A DNA stretch of 35,305 nucleotides from Magnaporthiopsis rhizophila. Its lineage: Eukaryota > Ascomycota > Sordariomycetes > Magnaporthales > Magnaporthaceae. The notes beneath the pieces were generated by a model. That model searched no databases and was not told the DNA's origin. It was given only the letters and a program-made list of their open reading frames with translations. The DNA lies in assembly GCA_003049465.1 (NCBI GenBank), contig PYSS01000213.1, positions 1 to 35,305 of the forward strand, written 5' to 3'. The translations under genes were made by a program, and so were the position numbers. Positions 20,975 to 31,304 of the stretch are shown here, piece by piece (position 1 is the first letter of the stretch; every line of letters begins with the position of its first letter).

Positions 20975-21366
20975 ATTAGTACCCTTTTTTCTCTCTTATT
21001 CTTTCCTTATTCTTTCCTTATTTCTTTCCTTATTTCCTCCCTTATCCTTATATCTTTTCTTAATTCTTTCCTTTTTTTTATTACTTGTTTATTTTTTCTC
21101 GGTTTTTTACTTTTTTATTGTTTTCCTTTGTTATTTTTTCGGTTTTATTTTATAACTTAAATAATAAAAATAAAAAAGGAAATGGGAATATAAAGAAAAT
21201 AATAAAAAGAAATAAAAGAATAAAAAATGAGAAAAAGAATTAAGAAAATAAGAAAAGAAATATGAAAATAAAAAATAAGAAAAAGAAATATGAAAATAAA
21301 AAATAAGAAAAAGAAATATGAAAATAAAAAATAAGAAAAAGAAATAAGAAAATAAAGAAGTAAGAA
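20975..21366. repeat. Facing pyrimidine and purine low-complexity blocks
   Basis: About 20975-21145 is T/C-rich (ttctttccttattctttcct and similar) and 21170-21366 is A/G-rich (aaaataagaaaaagaaatat repeats with a period of about 26 bp). The halves are roughly complementary and could pair as a long imperfect hairpin. Confidence 0.75.
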
Positions 21367-23280
21367 AAGAACTATTACCGGCATTATCTTTTAACAAATT
21401 AAAAAGTATAACTGCTTTGCTTTTTAAGAGAGAAAACGTATATTACTGCCAATATATTTGAGAAGAAAGGCGGGGAATAATCTTTGCATCTCCAGGTCTT
21501 CCAGTGCAATCCCTCTTTTTTAATCTGCGTGCCGGAGCGGCATTAAGGTATATAACGACCAGTTTATAATGGGATCCGGGACGGCAAGCAGCGACCTGGT
21601 ACCGCCAACTATTCCCCAACATCTCATCCACTTGTTTGGCCGGCCACATCCTCATCGTGGGGCACAAAGCCATATCTAGCCCGCGGTCTATCTGCCGATG
21701 CCAGTTTTGCAGAAAGGCGTGGCATTAAGAACCACAATTGGACAGCTGGCCCTGATTCTCGTGTTAATTTGCGTCCCACCACTCCCTCAAGGCAAGCATC
21801 TGCTTAGAGGACATATCCGTATTGTCTGCCCAAATGGAAGGCAACGTAGGTTGGTTACCTTCAAGGGGGTCCCTTTCCTTGGTTTACCCTTTCTTCGGCG
21901 CCGGGCGATGGCGGCCATCGTCGCACTGGACGACGAGCCGTCGGCGTCGATCTGAGAGCCGTCCTCTTCCTCTGGTTGATGGGCATCGGCCGTAGATTGC
22001 GGTGGGGTGAAAGGGCCAAATGTGGGTTCCTCGATAAGAGAGAGTGCTTCGGCTGCACCCATCAAGCGGTTGAAAGGAATCTTGACGTTCTTTGCAATAT
22101 TTCGACAATGCCACGAGCATCGACCGTGCCATTGAGGAAAGGTGTGGCTGTGAAAGCAATAATTCCACATTTGTTGAGACTGGCAATTTCCGGTTGAATT
22201 TCGACTCGAAATTCCGCACGATTTGTGCCTCATCCAAGACAACTAGTCCAAACTGGAGGTCGCAGTTAGGCGGCTGCAAATTGCGGGTGGCGTGTGTCTC
22301 TTGTGTACCTTCAGAGGTCGTTCGTGGCCTTCTGCCTGAGATAGGCAGCGCCAGCGCTGACAAAGAGATTCTAGCCCTCTTCCAAAGGGTCCTCATGGCC
22401 AGGCAAGGTTTCTGATGCCGTTTTGCTGGTAGGTGATATGTCGTCCCCCCTCCCCCCTGGTCCTCTTCTTCATCATGCACAAGCCAAGTGCTTCAAGCTC
22501 CTGCCGCTCGCTTTTGCTTTGAGCCATAGAGCTTGTGAACTCACCATCGTCTGCGGCGCCAACCTTGGTACAAACCAGTGGATCGCCATCTGGCATCTCG
22601 CCCTCTTCATCATCCATTATTTCTTCCATCATATCCTGGTCGTACTCTTGCCGAACAATGTCGTCCGTACGGGCGGTATGGTTGGAGGTGCCGCTGCTGA
22701 ATGCGTTGACAACTTTTGGATCCCTTTTGTTGCGAGATTTCAAGAGAGACATATCAATCACGTCCCCATTCGGGCACATGAACTCCTTAGAGCGCCGGAG
22801 CCAACCCGCCTGAGCGCTGGCGTACGGCGTGATGATGACAGCCCAGCCAACAGCCGGATCCTGTTTGTTTGTGGCCCACTTCCGCGTCAGGGCATAAAGC
22901 TCCGTCCTGTTCAGCATAGCACGCCGCTCCTCAGGGGTGGCTGCTTTGCTCGGAGCGCCGTAACTGATATAAATGTTAAGAATGCCGGGCACATCCTCTG
23001 ACCAGTCTGAAACGAGTCTCCGATCAGAGAAGATAGCAAGGTAAGAATGGCCGGGTGGAAATCAACGTCGATGCCCTGTTAGCTGAGGTGCAGCTGGTTC
23101 AGGAACTTGAACGCAATGTATCCCCATTAACTGATTGTTTTGTCAATGCCGCAAGGGGCGCAGATAAGGCCGCCTTTAAGCGGGCTTTTGTGTCGGAGGT
23201 CGCAGATGGTAATGTTTAAAGGGTAGGTGTTACAATGGCTTATCCAGTAACATAAAAAATGAAAGAGAAAAAGAAATAAG

Positions 23281-23361
23281 AAATAGGAAAAGAAATAGGA
23301 AAAGAAATAGGAAAAGAAATAGGAAAAGAAATAGGAAAAGAAATAGGAAAAGAAATAGGAA
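23281..23361 (+). repeat. 12-bp tandem repeat (AAATAGGAAAAG), about 6.5 copies
   Basis: The unit aaataggaaaag repeats almost perfectly from 23281 to 23361. It interrupts the SNF2-like relic between its Q-motif block and the next block. Confidence 0.9.
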
Positions 23362-24139
23362 AGTATCTGAGAGAAGCATTAAAGATGGCACCAAGATCAT
23401 TTCAATACCTAGATGCTGGTGGCCTGACGTAGAGATTATGTAGACAGGCATGGTTCCCTATTAAGTGTAAATAGAAGATGATAAATATATACTCCGGGGC
23501 TCAAGGTAGTAACACCATTGCAGGTTGTGCAACAAACCTTCGATTTGATGCGGGAAGAGTGTGAAATGCCTCTTTTCCGCAGAGCAGTTTATGTTGCGAG
23601 CGCCAGTCGCCACGGCTGCGTTTGTAGCGTTGAACGAAGAGCCCTTGTTGGTCAAGTCCATCCCCATGATATTGCACATATGTGTAAGGTTAAGCCGGAA
23701 CGTGGGCTGCTCTCCCACTAGGGAGTTCCTGGCAAGCTCTTCGGTTGTGAGGTTGTTAAACTCAAGCTGGATCTTTTAGTGATCGTCAAGGGGGATAGCG
23801 TCCAGCAGTGTTTGGAGCGGAGGCTGTTGTGAGCCGAGGAAGACATTCAGCAAGTCTTGGTTGCCCATGCTGCGAAAGACCATAGTCTCGAAGTGCCTAG
23901 GTTTGGGATAATGCGATTCAGCCACAAACTTCTCGGCCGTTTTGGTGGTGGTGTCCATCTGCCTTCTGACATTGTAGCCTTTGGCTGTGCCAGTTGACAG
24001 GGTGGAAGTGCCCATCGGGTCCAGAAAGAACCTCCTATTAAGAGACACAGAACAGTTAGCCAGGGGCAGACGTTCTCCGAATAAAAGTGTTCACTCAGAT
24101 AACTGCGAGAACATATTGCTACAAGAGAACAAATATAAA

Positions 24140-24378
24140 GGCCTGTCCCAAACTACGTTGTTTTTTAAAAAACAATGTTTTTTGCACCTGAAATTATCGC
24201 TATCACAAAATCACAAGTACACGCGTATAATAACTCGTTAAAATAAGCTTTTAATTAGTTTAAATTTCGTTTTATGTCAATTTTGTAAACTTTATACTGC
24301 GTTAAAAAAAGTAATAAACGCCCTGTTTTTAATTCTGGTATGGAAAAAACAAAAACAGGTCGTAGTTTGTGACAGGCC
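24140..24378. mobile_element. MITE-like element with 18-bp terminal inverted repeats
   Basis: The left end ggcctgtcccaaactacg (24140-24157) and the right end cgtagtttgtgacaggcc (24361-24378) are reverse complements with 17 of 18 matches. The 203-bp interior is AT-rich and too short to encode a transposase; it includes a perfect 18-bp palindrome at 24158-24175. Flanks carry TAAA on both sides but no clean target duplication. It lies within the SNF2-like relic, just upstream (in gene sense) of a surviving splice acceptor, so it may have entered an intron. Confidence 0.75.
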
Positions 24379-24384
24379 CTAAAA

Positions 24385-24600
24385 GATAAAAAAAAAATAC
24401 AGGAAATGAGAAAAAATAAGGAAAAGGGGTGAAAAAGAAAAGATATAGGAAAAGAAGTAATAAGAAAGAAAAAATATAAGAAAAAAAAGATATTAAAAAA
24501 GATATAAGAATAAAGATATAAGAATAAAGATATAAGAATAAAAGATATAAGAAAAGAAAAGATACAGGAAAAAAAGGATACGGGAAATAAGGGGAGTTTT
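24385..24600 (+). repeat. A/G-rich low-complexity block next to the MITE
   Basis: About 215 bases of A/G-rich DNA include repeats of aagatataagaat. The block begins seven bases beyond the MITE and may be an expansion associated with it. Confidence 0.8.
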
Positions 24601-26385
24601 GAGTGCCTATGAAGGAGACAACCCGATAGAAAAGTCGGGCAATAGGCGTTCCAATTGCCAGCGTTGTCGGAGTGCGTACTTTTATTTGGCCGCCGTGGGC
24701 ACGCAACGGCTGAGAACCTAATCCCACCATAAACTTACATAAAAGCCTGTCTCTCAAGCATGGCTGCTTCGGCGGCTGTGGGATCCTACTCTTCTGGGCA
24801 GATTGTTGTAATGTCCAGGTCCAGTATGCCAATGTTGAGGCTATCCAGATCGGCGTACAGATGTGGATTGTTGAGAGGTCGGATTTCGGGGGCATGCAGT
24901 GCCATGGCGAAGTTGGCGACGGTTCCGTGAACCTTATGCTCGGCCAGCGCGCTGGCACTGATTTTCCCCACGTTGGCTGGAGCTGCTTCGAATATGGGCC
25001 AGCAATGTGACCTGATCAAGGGGTCCTGTTTTCGAGACCACACCTTGTTACCTCGTTTCCATCCGCGTTACGGGCGTAGAGGAAGAACCCCACCAAACAA
25101 GTTCCCATGTACTTCCTGCCCTCGCCACCGGGTACAACGTATTTGTTAATGGCGGCACGCTCTCCGTTATCCTGAACATACTTGACACGCATGTCCAGGA
25201 GTATGAGGTAGATGTAGGCAATAATGTTTCCCTCGATGTGAAGCTGCTCAGTGCTGCCGCCAGCTACTATATCTCTGTGTGACAACGACGGGATTGGCGA
25301 AGTCATTGCCCGGCAGATCGTTGAGCTTGTTGAAGAACGCGGTATGGGGAGTGCTGAGCTTCGAAATGGTCTAGCCCACGGCGGCCCCCATCAGCGGCTT
25401 CTTCTTCAGGTAGGAGAGGTTCCTGCCATGCATATAGCCAAGCCAGGAAAGCACACGTGATTCTACGTATGAGCCGTGGGTTAGATAGTATCCGTATGTT
25501 AACTGACTGGTAGACAAGCATCTGGCAACAAACCTTCGGTAAGCAGCCAAGACCATGGCATGCCAGGTGGAGTCCAGCGCATCAGACACCGCACAAACGC
25601 AGGGTTCTTCAAGGCGTCATTGTGGATGTCGAGTTTGATGTTGTTGCCCCGAACTATGCCAGATCCAGCACAGACGGGACTGCTCCAGATCTTGTTGGCG
25701 TGGTGCTCGGCATCGCAAAATGTGGGGTCGGAGTGGATAGGTCCAGCAAATTGATAGACATATGTTTTGGGTCTCTCGCACTCGAGCCCAGCAGCTTCGA
25801 ACTCCGCTCTGAGACAGCACTTCCTGCGCCCTTTGGCGCCAGTTATAGGACTGTAGTTGGCGAGGTTTTTGGGCTGGGACCTGCAAAGCATAGCAGTATC
25901 TACCCTCTGGGGCGGGGCTTCCAAGGCACGAAATCCACCAGACCTTGAGATTGAGCCGGAGATCGGCCACCCAATGGGCCGCTAGCAGGCGCACTTGCCG
26001 CTTGCTGTGAGTGCCCGCAAGCTTCAGCCGGCGCCGGGTCTTCTCGGGAATCCTTGTCTTGATCGCTGGATTGCTGGGCCTGCTGAGGGGCGTTGCGAGT
26101 TGGGCCGCCGAATGGGCGGCTGACGGGCGCGCTTGCAGCCTGAGGCGAGCGTTGGATTGCTGCAGCACCGAAATCAACTTGGATGGCGTGCTGTGAGTCA
26201 ACGGAGGTGGCGCCGCCATCTGGACGGCTCATTGCCGCATTGTAGGATTGGCCCTCCCTGTTGGGGAGACTAGGCGTTCTGCGGCTCTTCTTGCTGGCAG
26301 CCCGGGAGGGCCGACTGCCTGAAGGTGACACAGACCGCTCTCTCTTGTGCGGCTCGTACCCAGCTGCGCCCGGCTCTGGCGCCAT

Positions 26386-27130
26386 TATGGTCCAAATCCT
26401 GTCAGATCAGCAGTGTACCTTGCGTGATAGGCGGGATTGCGAAACAAATGGATGGGACGATTGAATGAACCGCCTATAGGAAAGATATTTGGGGCAGCGG
26501 ATGATTGTAATTGAAGGTCGTAGTGGACGATGTGAAAGAGAAATCCTGTGGCGTTTTGAAAAGTTTTTTAGCAAGTCGCACACTGAATCATAAAAGAAAG
26601 GATAACGGGTGACGAGTGTGGATTTTTTTCACACTCTTTCGGCTGATGGAAGGAATAAGGAAAGGTTATGTAATAATTATGGATGGGAACGACCCCGTTC
26701 TCGCCGGCCGGTGGAAAGGAATAAGGAGAGGTTATATGACGATTATTAATAGGGACGCACACCACTGGCCGGTTGGGTTAGAAAGGGAGAATTGGTAATC
26801 GAAGGGGCGATCCCCACTCTAAGCAACCATGAAACACACCCCGCAAACCCACGAGGTGCCCGCGTGCCTGCGGCCTTATGTAAATGTGTCCGCATGAGGC
26901 CGAAAGCAACTTCACAAGCACGTTCGTATAAAAATAAACAACCCAGTGTTAAGGTAAATCCAACATGCCCGACTTAAACCAATATCATACTAACCAACCA
27001 TAACGCCTAATAACGCCCAATAACGCCCACTTCGAATCGAATATCCAGAGTCTGTCTCGCCCAGTAAAGAACTATTCGCCATCCGCAGTCTCCAACCCTC
27101 CGGGCCAGCTGCATGTTTTTATTCCGCGTG
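26386..27130. other. Intergenic region with a tandem duplication
   Basis: This lies upstream of the SNF2-like relic and downstream of the Pro/Thr-rich secreted protein gene. An imperfect tandem duplication is at 26644-26778. No gene was recognised. Confidence 0.6.
26644..26778. repeat. Imperfect 68-bp tandem duplication
   Basis: The stretch starting ggatggaaggaataaggaaa-like at about 26644 is repeated from about 26712 (ggaaaggaataaggagaggt). Both copies continue into ttat(g/a)t-a-attat and a ggccggt motif. Identity is roughly 75 percent. Confidence 0.65.
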
Positions 27131-28195
27131 TTACCAAAAAACAAGGGGCGGGCACTTGCCAGTATTGCGCAGATCCTCCATCTTCTTGGTGATGTCCTCC
27201 TCCTCACCGGTGGCAGCGTTGATGCGGACCAGCTTGGTGACGGCGGCCGACTTGCAGATTATGGGCCACTCGTGAAAAGACCAGTGCGACTGGCCGCACG
27301 TGCCCCAGGAGTCTCCCGACCCGGCGGTGGCCGGGAGAAACAGAAACACAGTGCCTTGGGCAATAGAAGCGAAGGCTTGAGAGCAATCCGTCCAAAACTT
27401 ATCGTCGGCCGTCATGTCGTCGAGAGCGCCTGCGACGTTGGCCTTCTTGGCCGCCTTCATCTCGGCCATGTACGTTTCGTAGTAGCCGCCAGGCAAGAGG
27501 TCGTGCAGCGTCTTGTAGCCGACCAGCTGGGGGTAGTCTTTAGCGTTCTTTTGCGCCTTTTTGACCTGCCCCGCGACCGCCGACCAGAAGAGCAGCTTGG
27601 AGCCTGCGTTGGCGTCCAGGTGCGCCCTGCAGTCGGCCACGCTCATGGCGGGGACCTTGACGGCCGGGGGGGTGGTGGCTTCGCACTCTGAGCCGCTGCC
27701 ATCGCCGTCGTTCGATCCCCGCTTGCACTTGGGCTTGCCGGTTTTCGTGGTTCCGGCCCCCGGCGTGGCGGGAGACTTGGGGGTGTCGGAAGTCTTGGGG
27801 GCAGCGGGAGTCTTGGGCGGCGTTCCAGCCCCAGGCTTGGCGGAAGTCTTGGGAGTAGCGGGAGTCTTGGGCGGCGTTCCAGTCCCGGGCGTGGCTGGAG
27901 CCTTCGGAGGGGCGGGAGTCTTTGGAGCGGTGCCGGTCTTTGGTGCGGCAGGAGTCTCGGGCTTCGTTCCAGCCCCGGGCTTGGCGGGAGTCTTGGGAGT
28001 CGCGGGGGGCGTACCGCCGGGCTTGGGCGTGGCGCCACCAGACTTCGGCGGGGCCTTGCTCAACAAGCCACGGCGGTCAACGCCGGGCGCCGGGGAATCC
28101 CGGGTCACGGCCAGGGAAACACCAGCTGGCCGACCCAAAGGCCTAGCAGCAGCAAGCGAGATGGCAATGCTGATGAGAACAAGGTGGAGCTTCAT
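27131..28195 (-). CDS. Secreted Pro/Thr-rich protein with a possible ADP-ribosyl-cyclase-like domain
   Basis: This intronless gene predicts 354 residues. I chose the ATG at 28195, which gives a signal peptide (residues 1 to about 18, MKLHLVLISIAISLAAAR) 156 bp from a TATA box; an upstream in-frame ATG at 28336 adds 47 non-secretory residues. A dibasic VDRR site at 39-42 could be a Kex2 cleavage site. Residues 50-156 are a low-complexity linker built on TPKTPA- and PGAGTPPK-like repeats. The C-terminal domain (about 185-354) has six Cys (171-348) and the motifs KLLFWSAV (Trp204), YKTLHDLLPG, DKFWTDCSQAFASIAQGTV (Trp268) and HEWPIIC. The two Trp motifs and their spacing recall the CD38/ADP-ribosyl cyclase active site, but the first catalytic Glu position is His231 here. 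That link is tentative. Without it the protein is a hypothetical secreted protein. No transfer or decay signs are seen. Confidence 0.8.
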   Translation of the reverse strand: MKLHLVLISIAISLAAARPLGRPAGVSLAVTRDSPAPGVDRRGLLSKAPPKSGGATPKPGGTPPATPKTPAKPGAGTKPETPAAPKTGTAPKTPAPPKAPATPGTGTPPKTPATPKTSAKPGAGTPPKTPAAPKTSDTPKSPATPGAGTTKTGKPKCKRGSNDGDGSGSECEATTPPAVKVPAMSVADCRAHLDANAGSKLLFWSAVAGQVKKAQKNAKDYPQLVGYKTLHDLLPGGYYETYMAEMKAAKKANVAGALDDMTADDKFWTDCSQAFASIAQGTVFLFLPATAGSGDSWGTCGQSHWSFHEWPIICKSAAVTKLVRINAATGEEEDITKKMEDLRNTGKCPPLVFW

Positions 28196-28351
28196 TGTGG
28201 AGATGGATTCGAAGCGGTAAGGAAAATAAGGGAAAAAGATCTTGTGGTTAAATAGTTTAGCTGTGTGTTTGCTGTTGTGTGAATTCGGATGTTGATGATG
28301 ATGAGAGAATACTTGTTTGCTAGGGCATGATGGCAAGCCGTCGGGGTCGAC

Positions 28352-28357
28352 TTTATA
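28352..28357 (-). promoter_or_regulatory. TATA box of the Pro/Thr-rich secreted protein
   Basis: TATAAA on the minus strand lies about 157 bp upstream of the ATG at 28195. Its position supports that start over the ATG at 28336, which is only about 16 bp away. Confidence 0.6.
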
Positions 28358-29257
28358 CCAGTATCATGCAGTCTCGGACGCTCCATCTCCTGGTCTTGGC
28401 ATTTACCAGAACGTCGACCCAGAGCACCTTCATCTCAGGGTGCTACAAAATGAGATCTAATTATGTGCCAGCTCCACAAATTACTCCTGTCTGGCCACAA
28501 CACAGCACCAGACTCCACTGAACAAGCCCGAGATGTGATTTTTAGTAAGTAAAATGATTCGTTTCGGCGTGACCTATGTCTTCTTTTGTCGCGAAAGCAA
28601 AGGTAGTAGAAGCGAATGATAGCTCAGCCTTGTTGCCATGAATGGCGCATACCGTGGCGGAGGAATCAGCCGAGTGGTCGTGAAGACGGGATAGGACCAA
28701 CAACACGACCCGGATGTTTAGGCAGCTGCCGCTGCGTATACCCAGCCAAAAGAGCTCGTAACTGCCAGCCTATCAAAGTCTCAGGCTTAGTCCCCATCGT
28801 CACAGAATGGGGTGACAAGACAACCTAAACTGGTTAGCGCGGCGGAGCTGAGAAAAAACGAAAGCTGAAGAGAGGGGCTCGCCTATTTGAGGGATATCCG
28901 CCAGGTGGTATTGCAGGCACGTCAAGCCTTCAGCCCGGGGCTGTACCCGCATGATTATATTGAACGCCGCTTACGTGCGCTTCGCCCCGTCCCCCTCCCG
29001 TCCCCGCTCACACACTTTTGAGCACCCACATGTGGACCGCTTGAGTAATAGAAACCTAATTTGTACCTGATGCACGTGCCTGTTTGACGACCCAAATACC
29101 TCGTGGCTGCTGTGGGATACGTCTGCCTCCCTCTATCTGCTAATCACCCTTCTCCATCTTCCTTCCACGCCAACCAAAAAGCACATGAAAGCACAGGCAG
29201 CAATCCCCAACCAAGCAACCCAAAAAGAAACAGGCTGACAATTGAGATTGTCCCACT
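28358..29257. other. Divergent intergenic region
   Basis: This holds the promoters of the minus-strand Pro/Thr-rich gene and the plus-strand ankyrin gene. I see no clear TATA box for the ankyrin gene; gattatattgaa at about 28952 is about 300 bp from its ATG. No other features were recognised. Confidence 0.55.
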
Positions 29258-30210
29258 ATGGAATCCAGCACTCAAGACCTCGTCCGCGAGGCAGTCAAGC
29301 TTGCCGAGGCGGACGACGTCGATGGTCTCAAACGCGTTTTGGACCAGTTCCTGTCCTCTCCGCCTAGGCCTGGACCCGGCGATAGCCCCGAGCCTATTAT
29401 GGACCACATGGACCCGGCCCTCCAGGCCGCGCTCAAGAACGCCAAAGTCGCCGCCGCAACGGAGCTGTTCTCGCGTGGGTGCAAGCCACACCGCAGTAAG
29501 TAACAACCTGCCCAGCCCCTTGGGCTTACCTTGCTATCGGAGAGACGCACCAAAGTCAACCGAGCTGACCGAGGACCACCCGTAAAGACTGCATCAGGTC
29601 CGCGCTGTCCAGCTGCACACCCGAGACCGGGTTCAACCTGGCCTCCTTCGAGTGCATGCTCGCGCACGGCTGGGACGTCAACGACAACGAAGGCCACACG
29701 GGCGACGCGCTCATGATGGCCATCAGATTCTCCAGGTTCCCGCTCGCCGAATTCGTGCTGCGCAACGGCGCCGACCCAAACCGCAACTGGTCGAGCGGCG
29801 GCGACTTCATCATGGCCCTCGGCAGGGCCTGCAGCTCCGAGAATGCCCCGCTCGACCTGGTCCGCCTGCTGCTGGAGAAGGGCGCCGACGTCAGGGAGGG
29901 CGCGGCCCTGCTGGCGGCCGCATCCGCAGATGAAGGCGGCCGGGCTGACATTCTAAAGCTTCTGCTGGAAGACAGCGCCGGCGCGGCTCTGATAGACGAG
30001 ATCCCCGCGAGCATTCAGTACGATAACGTCCTAGACGCGGATTACTGGGGTACGCCGCTGCACGGGGCGGCGGCCAAGGGGAATGTCAAGTGCGTCGAGC
30101 TGCTGCTTGCCAAAGGGGCCAACAAGGAGATCAGAAACGGCGCCGGGAGAACGCCCAAGGAGACGGCCGAGAAGTTCGGGCACAGCGAGTGCGCGAGGCT
30201 CCTGGCGTGA
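29258..30210 (+). CDS. Ankyrin-repeat protein, two exons
   Basis: Exons 29258-29495 and 29588-30210 join across a 92-bp intron with a strong GTAAGT donor and an AAG acceptor, preserving phase and predicting 286 residues. An alternative donor four bases downstream (29500) with the acceptor at 29606 (ATCAG) also keeps the frame and would differ by a few residues. There is no signal peptide, so the protein is probably cytoplasmic. The N-terminus (LVREAVKLAEADDVDGLKRV) is helical. From about residue 100 there are ankyrin-type repeats: FECMLAHGWDVN, LAEFVLRNGADPN, LVRLLLEKGADV, ADILKLLLED and a canonical GTPLHGAAAKGNVKCVELLL plus GRTPKETAEKFGH. The repeats presumably bind a partner protein. No catalytic domain is attached. 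It is the only convincing gene in the window without a secretion signal. The partner is unknown. Confidence 0.88.
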
Positions 30211-30741
30211 GATCAGGTTCAGGCCCATGCACGTGTGGCTCTGTGTAAAGCGGAGACTGGCCCTAGGAAGCCCGGCATGTAACTGAACGAGCGATTTGTG
30301 CTATGCTCACGGCGTCATCATGCTCCCATTCACATGATCTTCAACTCTCTGCTGTCTTTTGTAGCTTTTTCACCGCCTTCACCTTTGCTTTGCGGCAGGT
30401 ACGGCTACACCCTCCGGCGGGCAGGGTCTTACCTTTGTTAATATCACTATTGACTGTACCAGATCAACCACCGCACATGCCTCCAAGCTCCAGGTGGTGG
30501 TAAAACTCAAACATGGAAAGGCTCCACCACTCAATTGTAAACGCCCCATTTACTTTTTCTTTTTTTTTCTTTTCCATCCTTATGTTTTTTCCTTTTCTTT
30601 TCCTAGTTCCTTTTCCTTTCCTATTCCTTATTTCTTATTTCCTTTTCCTTTCCTCTTTCCTTTCCTCTTTCCTTTCCTCTTTCCTTTCCTCTTTCCTTTC
30701 CTCTTATAAAAGCATTTGACCAGGTTACTTTTATATCCCAG
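30211..30741. other. Intergenic region with a pyrimidine block
   Basis: No gene is visible. After the ankyrin stop codon comes ordinary sequence to about 30530, then a T/C-rich low-complexity block to about 30708. Confidence 0.65.
30545..30708 (+). repeat. T/C-rich low-complexity block
   Basis: The stretch is built of tttcctttcctc-like units, near perfect from about 30655 to 30705 with a period of 12 bp. It resembles the reverse complement of the purine blocks elsewhere in the window. Confidence 0.85.
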
Positions 30742-31304
30742 CTAAGCATTAAAATTCATTATATCCCCCTCTGGCAAGGTGGTTTGCGAGTCCATCAGTT
30801 CCTCGTCCTGGGCAGACTCCTCGTCCTGGGCAAACTTTTCCTCATCCTGGGTGACGCGCTTTGCTTGGACGCAGACAGAGCGTCGGACTCGTTCTTGTCA
30901 CGGCGACGCTTGCTCCCGATGGATGAGGATTGGGGCGCCGCTATTAGCGTTGTCGGGTCCTCGGTCTCGGCTTTCGCAGCAAACGCACGCCGCCTGACCT
31001 CCCTCGCATGGTCGGCCTTCTCCTCGGCGGTCATCTTCTTGCCCGGTTTCTTGGATGGCTCATCCGCGTTCTCGTTTTCGGGCTCGGACACACTCTCGGG
31101 CTCAGACTCGGCGTGGTTAGGCGATGACAGCAAGGCTCCAAGATAGTTGGTGATGGTTGGGAACCTTTGCTTGCGGTTCATGCTGGGCTGGCGAGTCTGC
31201 TTCTCTGAGTTCTGGTCCTAGGCAGAGCCGTGGTTCTCTGCTCCAAGATTCTGGGCCGGGGTGCCGGTGTCTTTGGCATTAGGCGGTGCGCTTTTTCTGG
31301 CCAT
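30742..31304 (-). pseudogene. Broken gene for a charged, low-complexity protein
   Basis: A minus-strand frame starts at ATG 31304 (MARKSAPPNAKDTGTPAQNL) and is cut by TAG at codon 29 (31220-31218), where one C-to-T change from CAG would explain the stop. The same frame continues with MNRKQRFPTITNYLGALLSS, an acidic stretch (ESEPESVSEPENENADEPS) and a basic KKPGKKMTAEEKADHAREVR segment. A more protein-like end lies in another frame: QDEEKFAQDEESAQDEEL, then a TAG at 30744-30742, pointing to a frameshift near 30860. The charged pattern suggests a nuclear protein (inference). I recognise no domain. It could be a degraded member of a repeat family. Confidence 0.5.

Larger units (their letters stand above)
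20578..21442. other. Low-complexity intergenic region
   Basis: No gene was found. The region holds a 36-base poly-A, then a pyrimidine-rich block and a purine-rich block that face each other. Short minus-strand frames made almost only of Phe, Leu, Ile, Ser and Tyr are translations of the purine block, not genes. Confidence 0.7.
21443..26385 (-). pseudogene. Decayed SNF2-like helicase gene
   Basis: Protein fragments lie in order on the minus strand but in changing frames. A Ser/Pro-rich N-terminus (MAPEPGAAGYEPHKRERSVS) starts at 26385. Next come fragments near 25924-25499 and 25589-25371 (WHAMVLAAYRRFVARCLSTS), and 25306-24786. The block 24048-23461 contains LFPHQIEGLLHNL, like the ATP-site Q-motif region of SNF2 proteins. 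The block 22992-22393 contains GWAVIITPYASAQAGWLRR. A segment at about 22300 has LVVLDEAQIVRNFESKFN, the DEAQ Walker-B box of SNF2-type ATPases. A fragment at 21673-21443 may belong to the C-terminus. At least four frameshifts, in-frame stops, two low-complexity insertions (23281-23361, 24385-24600) and a MITE interrupt it. An intron acceptor (TTAATAG) survives near 24034. GC content is normal, so decay was not by heavy RIP. Such SNF2-like genes are repetitive in several fungi (recalled). No clear P-loop was found. Confidence 0.65.

Noticed and set aside
21131..21397. Phe/Leu/Ile/Tyr-rich minus-strand frames resembling membrane proteins
   Set aside because: They are translations of a purine-rich low-complexity block, not membrane segments.
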